Shown: positions 17,472-29,062 of the stretch, piece after piece
Numbering within the stretch: position 1 is the first letter of the stretch
Layout: every line of letters starts with the position of its first letter
Assembly: GCA_965200925.1 (NCBI GenBank)
Contig: OZ241738.1
Location: forward strand, 2,356,001-2,420,000
Origin: WTGU01 sp965200925
GTDB lineage: Bacteria; Pseudomonadota; Alphaproteobacteria; UBA828
DNA: 64,000 nt
Reading direction: 5' to 3'
Made by a program: the position numbers and the translations under genes
Notes under the pieces: generated by a model
Seen by the model: only the letters and a program-made list of their open reading frames with translations
Database searches by the model: none
What the model was told of the DNA's origin: nothing

Positions 17472-18839
17472 ATGCTGGACGCGCGCGGTGCGAACCGTGC
17501 CGAAGAGCCGGAGCCGCGCCCTCTGATCTCGTCTGCCGCGCGCCCGTTGAAAGGGGCCTGCGCCGTTCCCGGCGACAAGTCGATCTCGCATCGCGCCCTG
17601 ATGCTGGGCGCCCTCGCCGTCGGTGAAACGCGCGTTCGCGGCTTGCTGGAAAGCGCCGACGTCGCGGCGACGGCGGCCGCGCTGCACGCGCTCGGCGCCG
17701 CCGTCGAACCGGCCGGCGACGGAAGCTGGCGTGTTCACGGCGTCGGCGTCGGCGGGCTGGCCGAGCCGGAGAACGCACTCGATCTGGGCAATGCCGGAAC
17801 GGCGGCGCGCCTTCTGGCCGGCCTGTGCGCGAGCCACCCGTTCACGACCTTCATGACCGGCGACCGCTCGCTCCGGCGCCGCCCGATGGGCCGGGTCGTC
17901 GAGCCGCTGGAGCGGATGGGCGCGCGCTTCGTCTCCCGCACCGGCGGGCGGTTGCCGCTCGCGGTCATCGGCGCCGAGGAGCCGCTGCCCATCGACTATC
18001 GGCTCCCGTTGCCGTCGGCCCAGGTGAAGTCCGCCGTGCTGCTCGCCGGCCTCAACGCGCCGGGGGAGACCCGCGTCGTCGAACCCGCGCCCAGCCGCGA
18101 CCATACCGAACGCCTGCTGCGCCGCTTCGGTGCACGGGTCGACACGGCGACGGAGGCGGACGGGAGCCTTGCCGTCCGGGTCGCCGGCCATCCCGAGCTC
18201 GCGCCTTGTACGCTGACCGTCCCGGGCGATTTCAGCGCCGCGGCCTTCCCGCTCGTCGCGGCGCTGATCGTGCCGGGCTCGGACCTCGTTATCCGCGGCG
18301 TCGGCGTCAACCCGGGCCGGGTCGGCTTGATCGAGACCTTGCGCGAAATGGGAGCCGCGATCGAGATCGGGCCGGTGTGCGCGCGGGCGGGCGAGCCGGT
18401 CGCCGATATCGCGGTGCGCGCCGGACCGCTCCGCGCGGTCCGCGTGCCGGCCGGGAGAGCGGTGGCCATGATCGACGAATACCCGATCCTGAGCGTCGCC
18501 GCCGCCTGCGCCAAGGGCACGACCCGGCTCGACGGCCTCGCCGAGCTCCGGGTCAAGGAAAGCGATCGGCTGAGCGCGGTCGCGGCGGGCCTGCGCGCCG
18601 TCGGGGTGGAGGTCGCGACGCGCGCCGACGGGCTCGACATCGCGGGCCGCGGCAGGCCACCACCCGGCGGCGCCACGGTGGCGACCGAGCGGGACCACCG
18701 CATCGCGATGGCCTTCCTGACGCTCGGCATGACGAGCACGAAGCCGGTGGGCATCGACGACGGGGCGATGATCGGAACGAGTTACCCGGATTTCGTCGGG
18801 GCCATGAACCGGCTGGGAGCGTCGATTGCCGCGGGCTGA
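17472..18839 (+). CDS. aroA: 3-phosphoshikimate 1-carboxyvinyltransferase (EPSP synthase), class II type
   Basis: The protein has 455 residues. It condenses shikimate-3-phosphate with phosphoenolpyruvate in the shikimate pathway. Motifs are GDKSISHRALMLG (residues 34-46), NAGTAARLLAGL, SAQVKSAVLLAGLN, RDHTE, and the C-terminal LRVKESDRLSAVA. GDKS, SAQVK and RxHxE are the class II (CP4-like) signatures, though the class II NxTR element reads NPGR here. No clear Shine-Dalgarno precedes ATG 17472; an in-frame GTG at 17454 behind AGAGACGG is an alternative. It overlaps cmk by 14 bases and leads the housekeeping operon. Confidence 0.95.
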   Translation: MLDARGANRAEEPEPRPLISSAARPLKGACAVPGDKSISHRALMLGALAVGETRVRGLLESADVAATAAALHALGAAVEPAGDGSWRVHGVGVGGLAEPENALDLGNAGTAARLLAGLCASHPFTTFMTGDRSLRRRPMGRVVEPLERMGARFVSRTGGRLPLAVIGAEEPLPIDYRLPLPSAQVKSAVLLAGLNAPGETRVVEPAPSRDHTERLLRRFGARVDTATEADGSLAVRVAGHPELAPCTLTVPGDFSAAAFPLVAALIVPGSDLVIRGVGVNPGRVGLIETLREMGAAIEIGPVCARAGEPVADIAVRAGPLRAVRVPAGRAVAMIDEYPILSVAAACAKGTTRLDGLAELRVKESDRLSAVAAGLRAVGVEVATRADGLDIAGRGRPPPGGATVATERDHRIAMAFLTLGMTSTKPVGIDDGAMIGTSYPDFVGAMNRLGASIAAG

Positions 18840-19479
18840 AAACCGGCCGCCGGTGATCGCGCTCGACGGGCCGGCCGCGTCAGGCAAGGGGACGCTGGCG
18901 CGGCGCCTCGCGGCGCATTACGGACTGCGGCACCTGGATACCGGCGCACTCTACCGCGCCGTGGCGCTCCGGCTGTTGCGGAGCGGCGGCGACCCGGCCG
19001 AGGCCGCCCAGGCGGCGGGCGCAGCGGATGCTCTCACCGACGTGGACCTCGCGGATCCGGCGCTCCGCGACGAGGCGGTCGGCGCGGCAGCCTCGATCGT
19101 GGCCGCCCACGGCACCGTCCGCCGCGCGTTGCTGGGCTACCAGCGCGCCTTCGCCCGGCAGCCGCCCGGCGCCGTGCTCGACGGGCGCGACATCGGGACC
19201 GTCGTCTGCCCCGACGCGCCGATCAAGATATATCTGGAGGCCGCCGTCGCGACACGCGCCGCCCGCCGTCTTCGCGAGTTGCGGTCGCGCGGAGTCGAGG
19301 GTATAGAATCCTGCGTTTTGGATGAAATGGCGGCCCGCGACGCCCGTGATCGTCGGCGCGGCGTCGCGCCGCTGAGACCGGCGGAGGACGCCTGCCGGAT
19401 CGACACTACGGCCCTCGGCCCCGACGAGGTGTTCGAGCGGGCGGTGGCGATCGTCGGTGCACGCTTCCCCGCCGGTTAG
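18826..19479 (+). CDS. cmk: Cytidylate kinase
   Basis: The protein has 217 residues, TTG start overlapping the end of aroA. Walker A GPAASGKGT lies at residues 15-23, followed by the substrate-binding DTGALYRAVAL, LDGRDIGTVVCPDA, and a LID-like region with MAARDARDRRR and PLRPAEDACRIDTT. It phosphorylates CMP and dCMP with ATP for nucleic acid synthesis. The order aroA-cmk-rpsA is conserved across many proteobacteria. Overlap suggests translational coupling. Confidence 0.95.
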   Translation: MPRAENRPPVIALDGPAASGKGTLARRLAAHYGLRHLDTGALYRAVALRLLRSGGDPAEAAQAAGAADALTDVDLADPALRDEAVGAAASIVAAHGTVRRALLGYQRAFARQPPGAVLDGRDIGTVVCPDAPIKIYLEAAVATRAARRLRELRSRGVEGIESCVLDEMAARDARDRRRGVAPLRPAEDACRIDTTALGPDEVFERAVAIVGARFPAG

Positions 19480-19528
19480 GAGCGGGCGCGTCCGTGCGCG
19501 AGCGCCCACCGCCCGCCTTGGAGAGCAG

Positions 19529-21328
<1,800 letters not shown>

Positions 21329-21370
21329 CCGGGTGTCGGGGCCGCTGCGGCAGGCGGTCCGGGAGGGGCG

Positions 21371-22282
21371 GTGAGCCTCGACCCCGACCGGTTGCTGGAT
21401 CGCCGCCGCCTGAAGCGGGGCATCGCCGTCTGGCGGGCCCTGGCCGTCGCCGCGCTGGTGGCGCTCGCCCTGGGCGGCGCCGCGATCTTCCTCCCCGGCG
21501 ACGGCGGGGAGCGCGTCGCGCGGCTCTGGATATCCGGGTTGATCGTGGACGACCCGGAACGCGACGAGATCATCGCCGCGTTGCGGGACGACGACGCGGT
21601 CAAGGCCGTGGTCATGCGGCTCGATTCCGCCGGCGGCACAGCGGTCGGCGGCGAGGCGCTCCACCTGAGCCTGCGGTCCCTCGCGGAAGCCAAGCCGGTG
21701 GTCGCCGTCCTGGGCACGACGGCGACCTCGGCGGCGTACATGGCGGCCCTTGCCGCCGACCGGATACTGGCCCGCGAAGCGTCGCTGACAGGCTCGATCG
21801 GCGTCCTCTTCCAGACCGCCGAGTTCACCGCCTTGCTGGAGGAAATCGGCATCCGCGCGGAAGCGATCCGAAGCGGCCCCCTCAAGGGGAAACCGGCGCC
21901 GTTCGAGCGGCTGGACGAGGGCACGCGCCAAGCCGTGACGGGCATGGTGGCCGACATCCACGAGTATTTCCTGCGCCTTGTGATGGAGCGCCGCGCGCTC
22001 GACCGGGAGACGGCACTGGCGCTGGCGGACGGGCGGGTCTTCACCGGCAACCAGGCGGTCGAAGCCGGCCTGGTCGACGCCATCGGCGGCGAGGACGAGG
22101 CCCGCGCGTGGCTGGCGCGCGCCCGCGGCGTGCCCGCGACCCTTCCGGCGGATGACGTGGCCCCGCGCGACGAGGGCGGCTTGGTCGGCCTGCTCGGTGC
22201 GGCGCTCGAGCGATTCCCGCCGGTGCGAAGGCTCGCCCTTGACGGCTTGATCGCCGTTTGGCACCCTGACTTGGCGGAGTGA
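21371..22282 (+). CDS. sppA: Signal peptide peptidase SppA, S49 family
   Basis: The protein has 303 residues, GTG start behind GGGAGGGG. One N-terminal membrane segment (about residues 20-40, ALAVAALVALALGGAAIFL) precedes the S49 domain: RLDSAGGTAVGGEALHLSL, ATSAAYMAALAADRI, and the nucleophile Ser in ASLTGSIGVLF with the base Lys in SGPLKGKPAPF. It degrades cleaved signal peptides in the membrane. It is a short single-domain SppA. The position between rpsA and ihfB is conserved in alphaproteobacteria. Confidence 0.93.
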   Translation: MSLDPDRLLDRRRLKRGIAVWRALAVAALVALALGGAAIFLPGDGGERVARLWISGLIVDDPERDEIIAALRDDDAVKAVVMRLDSAGGTAVGGEALHLSLRSLAEAKPVVAVLGTTATSAAYMAALAADRILAREASLTGSIGVLFQTAEFTALLEEIGIRAEAIRSGPLKGKPAPFERLDEGTRQAVTGMVADIHEYFLRLVMERRALDRETALALADGRVFTGNQAVEAGLVDAIGGEDEARAWLARARGVPATLPADDVAPRDEGGLVGLLGAALERFPPVRRLALDGLIAVWHPDLAE

Positions 22283-22350
22283 AAAGCGGCGTCCTCGACC
22301 GAACGCGCGGGCGGCCGCGTGGGGAGACAGCGGGCGGCGGATCGGCCGAC

Positions 22351-22638
22351 ATGACCAAATCCGAACTCGTGCAGCGGCTCGCGGAGCGGTTTCCCGACCC
22401 GCATCTCTACCACCGTGACTTCGAGCGGGTGGTGAAGACGATCTTCCGCGAGATCGGCGAGGCGCTGGAGCGCGGCGACCGCGTGGAGCTGCGTGGCTTC
22501 GGCGCGTTTTCCGTCCGCGTGCGCGCGGCCCGGATCGGGCGCAACCCGCGCACCGGCACGGCCGTTCAGGTGGCGGAGAAGTTCCTGCCCTTCTTCAAGA
22601 CCGGCAAGGAGTTGCGCGAGCGCCTGAACAGGACGTGA
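22351..22638 (+). CDS. ihfB: Integration host factor subunit beta
   Basis: The protein has 95 residues. The HU/IHF fold is shown by MTKSELVQRLAERFP, ALERGDRVELRGFGAFSVR and the DNA-arm signature GRNPRTGTAVQVAEKFLPFF. The HLYHRDFERVVKTIF helix and the position right after rpsA and sppA identify the beta subunit. IHF heterodimers bend DNA by about 160 degrees and serve transcription, replication and site-specific recombination. The partner ihfA is not in the window. Confidence 0.95.
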   Translation: MTKSELVQRLAERFPDPHLYHRDFERVVKTIFREIGEALERGDRVELRGFGAFSVRVRAARIGRNPRTGTAVQVAEKFLPFFKTGKELRERLNRT

Positions 22639-22711
22639 GCCGCAGGGCTCGATGCGCCGGCCGCCGCCGGGCCCTTCCATCAGCGGCGCGCACGGTGCGT
22701 CGGGAAGAGCC

Positions 22712-23047
22712 ATGAAACTGTTCGCCTGGGCGATCGCCGCGGCGGTCGCGATCGTCGTCATCGCCTTCGCGGTCGCCAACCGGGGTGCCGTGCCGGTCAG
22801 CGTCGAACCGCTGCCTTACGTTCTGGAAGTCCCGGTCTGGGTGCTTTCGGTCGGGGCGCTCGCGGTGGGCTTTCTGGCTGGCGCGATGGTTCGCTGGCTG
22901 CTGGACATCAAATGGCACCGCGCCGCGCGGCGAAACCGGCGTCGGGCACAGGCGCTGGAGCGGGAACTGGCCGTGGCCCGCGAACGGCTCGACGCGGCGG
23001 CGCGGGGCGGCGGGCCCGCAGCATTGGCGCCGAAGGACGCCGCATAG
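22712..23047 (+). CDS. lapA: LapA domain membrane protein (DUF1049)
   Basis: The protein has 111 residues with two membrane segments, about residues 4-24 and 42-62, separated by SVEPLPYVLEVPVW, the LapA/DUF1049 pattern. A basic cytoplasmic tail (WHRAARRNRRRAQALE) with coiled-coil character follows. In E. coli the homologue works with LapB in regulating lipopolysaccharide synthesis. The order ihfB-lapA-pyrF is typical; the pyrF remnant follows after 12 bases. Confidence 0.88.
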   Translation: MKLFAWAIAAAVAIVVIAFAVANRGAVPVSVEPLPYVLEVPVWVLSVGALAVGFLAGAMVRWLLDIKWHRAARRNRRRAQALERELAVARERLDAAARGGGPAALAPKDAA

Positions 23048-23059
23048 GAGGGCGCCGAC

Positions 23060-23480
23060 ATGGAACGCCTGTTCCGCGCGATCGACACCGGCGATCTCGA
23101 TGACGCGCGGGCCTTGGCAAAGAGTCTGGCCGGCGGCGTGAAGCTCGGCACGACGTTCGTGGTCGAGAACGGTCGCGGCGGAGTCGCGGAGGCCGGCCTC
23201 CCGATATGGCCCGACCTCAAGCTGCTGGAAATCCCCAGGTAACGTGGCCCGCGCGGTGCGGGCGCGCCTCGGCCCCGACGTCCTGCTCGTCGCGCCGGGC
23301 ATCCGCCCCGTCTGGTCCAGGACTGACGACTGGACGCACATCGTGATGCCGGGGGATGCGCTGCGCCGGGGCGCCGCCTATGCCGACTATCTGGTTGTCG
23401 GCCGGCCGATCACCCAAGCCGATGATCCGCGCGCCGCCGCGGCGCGAATTGCCGAAGAAATGGCCTCGGCGATCGGGTAG
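23060..23480 (+). pseudogene. pyrF: Orotidine 5'-phosphate decarboxylase, internally deleted
   Basis: The first 60 codons (23060-23242) give the PyrF start: RAIDTGDLDDARALAKSLAG and WPDLKLLEIPR. A stop follows, and the C-terminal part continues in another frame from 23244 with RARLGPDVLLVAPGIRP and YADYLVVGRPITQADDP. About 100 central residues are missing compared with a usual 230-240-residue PyrF. The catalytic DxKxxD motif also reads DLKLLE, with Glu in place of the second Asp. This enzyme makes UMP and is normally essential, so the cell must have another copy, take up uracil, or this is an assembly error. Flanking genes are intact. Confidence 0.9.
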
Positions 23481-23492
23481 GCTTCGCCCGCC

Positions 23493-24139
23493 ATGGCGAT
23501 CGCGGTGAAGACCTGCGGATTGCGCGACCGAGGCGCCGTCGACGCGGCGCTGGCGGGCGGCGCGCGCTATCTGGGCTTCGTGTTCTTCCCGCCCTCTCCC
23601 CGCGATGTTTCGCCCCATCGCGCCGCGGCGATCGCCGCCGACATGCCCGCGGGGACCGCCACCGTGGGCGTCGTCGTCGATCCCGACGAGGCGTTTCTCG
23701 ACGGTATCCTCGCCGCCCTGCGGCCCGATTACCTCCAGCTCCACGGCGACGAGAGCCCGGCGCGGGCCGAAGCCATCCGCGCCCACACCGGTTGCGGGAT
23801 CATCAAGGCGATCAAGGTCTCGTCGGCCGCCGACATCGCCGGCGCGGCGGTTTACCGCGATTGCGCCGACCTTATGCTGTTCGACGCCGCGCCGCCGGCC
23901 GACGCCACTCGTCCGGGCGGCAACGCGCACGCCTTCGACTGGCGGTTGTTCGAGCGGACCCCGCCGGTCGCGACGGGCTGGCTGCTTTCCGGCGGGCTGA
24001 CCGCCGAGAACGTGGGCGCGGCGGTCTGCGCCAGCGGCGCCCGTGCGGTCGACGTCTCCTCCGGGATCGAAACGGCGCCCGGCCGCAAGGACCCGGCCAG
24101 GATCGGCGCCTTTCTCGCCGCAGCCGCAGCCGCCGCCCC

Positions 24140-24143
<4 letters not shown>
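23493..24143 (+). CDS. trpF: Phosphoribosylanthranilate isomerase
   Basis: The protein has 216 residues forming a TIM barrel. Active-site Cys is in VKTCGLRD (Cys 8), Asp in VVVDPDE/FDAAPP, and phosphate-binding loops are LSGGLTAENV and AVDVSSGIE. It converts N-(5'-phosphoribosyl)anthranilate to CdRP in tryptophan synthesis. It overlaps trpB by four bases (ATGA), so translation is coupled. The gene follows the pyrF remnant by 12 bases, as it would follow an intact pyrF. Confidence 0.95.
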
Positions 24144-25359
<1,216 letters not shown>

Positions 25360-25363
<4 letters not shown>

Positions 25364-26199
25364 GCGGGCGCCTCGAGCGGCGCTTCGCGGCGCTCGCCGC
25401 GGAAGACCGCGCCGGCCTCGTGACCTTCACGATGATGGGCGACCCGGACATCGAGACGTCCATCGCCATCCTCGAAGGGCTCGCGGGCGCCGGCGCCGAC
25501 ATCGTCGAGATCGGCTCGCCCTTCACCGATCCGATGGCCGACGGCCCGGTGATCCAGGCCGCCGGCCAGCGCGCGCTGGCGGCCGGGATCACCCTCGGCA
25601 AGACGCTCGCCCTGGCGCGGCGCTTCCGCGAGAAGGACGACGCCACGCCGCTGGTGCTCATGGGCTACTACAACCCGATCTACATTTACGGCATCGAACG
25701 CTTCCTCACCGACGCGCGCGCGTCGGGGCTCGACGGGATGATCGTCGTGGACCTGCCGCCGGAGGAAGATTCCGAACTCTGCCTGCCGGCGCAGGACGCC
25801 GGGCTTTCGTTCATCCGGCTGACGGCACCGACCACCGACGAGGCCCGGTTGCCGGCCGTCCTCGCCAACGCCGGCGGCTTCGTCTACCACATCGCGATCA
25901 CCGGGATCACCGGCGCGAAGGGCGCGGCCGGCGCGGTGACGCGCGATGCGGTCGCGCGGCTCAGGCGCCACACCGATCTGCCCGTCGCCGTGGGCTTCGG
26001 CATCAAGACCCCGGCGCAGGCGGCCGAGGTCGCCAGGGTGGCCGACGCCGCGGTCGTCGGTTCGGCGCTGGTCGGCGAGATCGAGCGGGGGCTGGACGAG
26101 TCCGGCGCCGCGACACCCGCCTGCCGGGAGAACGCGCTCGCGCTGGTGCGGGCGCTCGCCACGGGCGTCCGACGGGCGCGGGAGGAGAATGCCTCGTGA
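25360..26199 (+). CDS. trpA: Tryptophan synthase alpha chain
   Basis: The protein has 279 residues starting at a GTG inside the trpB stop. The catalytic Glu is in IVEIGSPFTDPMADGPVIQ and the catalytic Asp in GMIVVDLPPEE; the phosphate site is GFGIKTPAQA. It cleaves indole-3-glycerol phosphate to indole, which tunnels to TrpB. It overlaps accD by four bases (GTGA), which completes a run of three coupled joints from trpF to accD. Confidence 0.97.
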
Positions 26200-27131
26200 G
26201 CTGGCTCGATCGTTTCGCACGCCCCAAGGTGAGCGGCTTCTTCCGCAAGCACGACATCCCGCGCGATCTGTGGAAGAAGTGCGAGAAGTGCGAGCAGATG
26301 ATTTTCCACCGCGAGCTGGAGAACAACCTCCAGGTCTGTCCGCGCTGCGATCACCACATGCGGCTCGGCGCCGACCGGCGTCTCGCGCTCCTGTTCGACG
26401 ACGGCGGCCACGAGACCATCGCGCTGCCCAAGGTCGCCGAGGACCCGCTGCGGTTCCGCGACCGAAAACGCTATACGGACCGCCTGCGCGAGGCGCGCGG
26501 CGCCACCGGACACGACGACGCGATCGTCGTCGCCCACGGCCCGCTCGGCGGCGCGCCGGCCGTGATCGCGGCGTTCGACTTCGGCTTTCTCGGGGGCTCG
26601 ATGGGCACCGCCGTGGGCGAAAGCCTGGTCGCCGCCGCGCGCTTGGCCGAGCGGCGGACGGCGCCCCTGATCGTCGTTCCCTCGTCGGGCGGTGCGCGTA
26701 TGCAGGAGGGCGTGCTCTCGCTGATGCAGATGGCGCGCACGACGATCGCCGTGGGCGCGCTGAAGGAGGCGGGGCGGCCCTACATCGTGTTGCTCACGAA
26801 TCCGACGACCGGCGGGGTGACGGCCTCCTTCGCCATGCTCGGCGACATCGCGATCGCCGAGCCCGGCGCGGTGATCGGCTTCGCCGGCCCGCGCGTGATC
26901 GAAGAGACCATCCGCGAGACCCTGCCCGAGGGCTTCCAGCGCGCCGAATATCTGCGCGACCACGGCATGGTCGACATGGTGGTCCACCGCCACAAGTTGC
27001 GCGAGACCTTGAGCGGCCTGCTCGCCCTCCTGCGCGACAAGGAGCCGCCGGCGGAGGTCGCCGCGCCGCCCCCGACGGCGCTCGACATCCCGCAGCCCGT
27101 GGACGAACCGGCGCCTGCGCCCGCGGACTGA
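26196..27131 (+). CDS. accD: Acetyl-CoA carboxylase carboxyltransferase subunit beta
   Basis: The protein has 311 residues, GTG start. The N-terminal zinc finger is KCEKCEQMIF...CPRCDHHM (four Cys between about residues 28 and 50). The carboxyltransferase core follows: FGFLGGSMGTAVGES, PSSGGARMQEGVLSLMQMAR, LTNPTTGGVTASFAMLGD and GFAGPRVIEETIRE. It transfers carboxyl from biotin to acetyl-CoA, the first step of fatty acid synthesis. The last 35 residues are proline-rich and variable. trpA-accD-folC is a common alphaproteobacterial order. Confidence 0.97.
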   Translation: MSWLDRFARPKVSGFFRKHDIPRDLWKKCEKCEQMIFHRELENNLQVCPRCDHHMRLGADRRLALLFDDGGHETIALPKVAEDPLRFRDRKRYTDRLREARGATGHDDAIVVAHGPLGGAPAVIAAFDFGFLGGSMGTAVGESLVAAARLAERRTAPLIVVPSSGGARMQEGVLSLMQMARTTIAVGALKEAGRPYIVLLTNPTTGGVTASFAMLGDIAIAEPGAVIGFAGPRVIEETIRETLPEGFQRAEYLRDHGMVDMVVHRHKLRETLSGLLALLRDKEPPAEVAAPPPTALDIPQPVDEPAPAPAD

Positions 27132-27144
27132 CGCCGGCCTGTCC

Positions 27145-28473
27145 ATGCCGCCCGTTTCCGCATCCGGCGGCGCGCCGCCCGCACGGGCGCAGGGCGAGAG
27201 CGACGCGATCCTCGCGCGCCTCCTCGCACTCCACCCCAAGGCCATCGACCTTTCGCTCGCGCGCATGAGGCGGCTGCTCGAGGCGCTCGGCCATCCGGAA
27301 CGCGCCTTGCCACCGGTCATCCACGTCGCCGGTACCAACGGCAAGGGCAGCGTCGTCGCCTATCTCGAAGCGGCGCTGCGCGCAGCCGGCTACCGGGTGA
27401 ACGCCTACGTGTCTCCGCATCTGGTCCGCTTCGCCGAACGGATCAGGCTGGGTGGCGTGCCGATCGACGAAGGGGCGCTGGCCAAATGCCTCGCCCATTG
27501 CGAAACGGCGAACGCCGGCGCCCCGATCACCTTCTTCGAGATCACCACGGCGGCGGCGTTCCATGCCTTCCAGCGGCATCCCTCGGACGCCTTGCTGCTC
27601 GAAGTCGGCCTCGGCGGGCGGCTCGACGCGACCAACGTGATCGAGCGCCCGGCACTCACTGCGATCACGCCGGTTTCGATCGACCACACGCACTATCTGG
27701 GCGAGACGCTTGCGCTCATCGCGGCGGAGAAGGCCGGCATCCTCAAGCCCGGCGTGCCCGCCATCGTCGGACGCCAGGAGCGGGCGGCGGCCGACACGAT
27801 CGAACGGATCGCCCGCGCCGTCGGCGTGCCGCTCGCGCGGCCGGATCGCGAATGGTCGTTCGCGCGGGCCGGCGATGCCTTGCGCGTGCGGGACGCGCGC
27901 GGGGCCGCCCTCTATCCCCTGCCCGGTCTCGCCGGCGCGCACCAGGTCGAGAACGCGGCGCTCGCCGTGGCGTGCGCCCGCGCCCTGCCCGGGTTCGACG
28001 TTCCGCGCGCCGCCCTGGCCCGGGGGCTGCGGGAGGCGCGCTGGCCGGGCCGGTTGCAGGAAATCCGCTGGCCCGGCCTCCCCGACGGCTGGGCGTTCTG
28101 GCTCGATGGCGGGCACAACGAGGCCGCCGGGCAGGCCCTCGGCCGCGTGGCGGCGGGCTGGGCCGACCGGCCGCTCGACCTGGTGGTGGGGATGCTCGAC
28201 ACCAGACCGCCGGCCGATTTTCTCCGGTCGATTGCCCCTTTCGCGCGCCGGCTCCGCGCCGTGCCCGTGCCGGGCCAAGCCGCCAGCGCGGCGGCGGGAG
28301 ACATCGCCGTTGCCGCGCGCGCCCTCGGCATCCCCGCCGAGGCGGCCGGCGGCATGGACGAGGCGATCCGGCACCTCACGGCAAGCGCGGCGCCACCCGG
28401 CCGCATCCTGGTGTGCGGGTCGCTCTATCTGGTCGGCGGGGTGTTGGCCGCGGCTGGTCTTCCAGCCGCCTGA
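27145..28473 (+). CDS. folC: Bifunctional folylpolyglutamate/dihydrofolate synthase
   Basis: The protein has 442 residues. It has the Mur-ligase fold with P-loop HVAGTNGKGSVVAYLE around residues 54-69, then SPHLVRFAERIRL, LLLEVGLGGRLDATNVI, TPVSIDHTHYLG and AAEKAGILKPG. It adds glutamate to dihydropteroate or folates with ATP. It closes the housekeeping block and converges on trxA across a 40-bp gap. Confidence 0.95.
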   Translation: MPPVSASGGAPPARAQGESDAILARLLALHPKAIDLSLARMRRLLEALGHPERALPPVIHVAGTNGKGSVVAYLEAALRAAGYRVNAYVSPHLVRFAERIRLGGVPIDEGALAKCLAHCETANAGAPITFFEITTAAAFHAFQRHPSDALLLEVGLGGRLDATNVIERPALTAITPVSIDHTHYLGETLALIAAEKAGILKPGVPAIVGRQERAAADTIERIARAVGVPLARPDREWSFARAGDALRVRDARGAALYPLPGLAGAHQVENAALAVACARALPGFDVPRAALARGLREARWPGRLQEIRWPGLPDGWAFWLDGGHNEAAGQALGRVAAGWADRPLDLVVGMLDTRPPADFLRSIAPFARRLRAVPVPGQAASAAAGDIAVAARALGIPAEAAGGMDEAIRHLTASAAPPGRILVCGSLYLVGGVLAAAGLPAA

Positions 28474-28513
28474 GTGCCGTCCGGCTGAGTGCTGCCCCGG
28501 CGCAGCGGTGGGG

Positions 28514-28834
28514 TCAGATCGCGCCGCGAACCCACTCGGCGAGCTTGGCCTTGGGCATGGCGCCCACCTTGGTCGCGGCGACCTCGCCGTCCTTGAAGAG
28601 GATCAGGGTCGGAATCCCGCGCACGCCGTATTTCGCCGGCGTCGAGGGGTTGCTGTCCACGTCCACCTTCGCCACCGACAGCGAGTCGCTCATCTCGCCG
28701 GCGAGCGCTTCGATATGGGGCGCGATCGCCTTGCAGGGCCCGCACCACTCGGCCCAGAAGTCGACCAGAACCGGCCCCTCGGCCTTGAGGACCTTGTCCT
28801 CGAACTCCGCATCCGTGACCTGGGTGACGCTCAT
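28514..28834 (-). CDS. trxA: Thioredoxin 1
   Basis: The protein has 106 residues. Active site WCGPCKAIAPH sits near residues 31-41, with LVDFWAEWC before it, the cis-Pro loop RGIPTLILF near residue 73, and the usual length. It reduces cytosolic disulfides using thioredoxin reductase. The start has a GGGAGGGACGGG leader. Its first 54 bases and the upstream region are duplicated at 34.4 kb in a degenerate copy without a start codon. It faces folC. Confidence 0.97.
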   Translation of the reverse strand: MSVTQVTDAEFEDKVLKAEGPVLVDFWAEWCGPCKAIAPHIEALAGEMSDSLSVAKVDVDSNPSTPAKYGVRGIPTLILFKDGEVAATKVGAMPKAKLAEWVRGAI

Positions 28835-28895
28835 CCCGTCCCTCCCCGTGAACGCATCCCGGAATGTAGGCCTGCCCGCCGGGCCAGTCAACGCG
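28778..28895. repeat. Segment shared with 34373-34490 (trxA 5' end and upstream region)
   Basis: 118 bp align without gaps to 34373-34490, with about 10 differences by my count (roughly 91% identity). This copy holds the intact trxA start codon, its RBS and upstream DNA. See the partner entry. Confidence 0.9.
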
Positions 28896-29062
28896 CCCCC
28901 AGGCGGGGAGACGGAAGCCGTGGCGTGCGTCCCCGCCGCCACACAGCGAAAAGCGGGTGTCCTTGATCTTCGGGCAGGTGGTCTCCATGATGGGTTTTCG
29001 CGCGGCGCCGGCCGGGGCGGCCCTGCCGCTTTTTCGCAACCGCGACCTCAGGGAGGAAGCCC

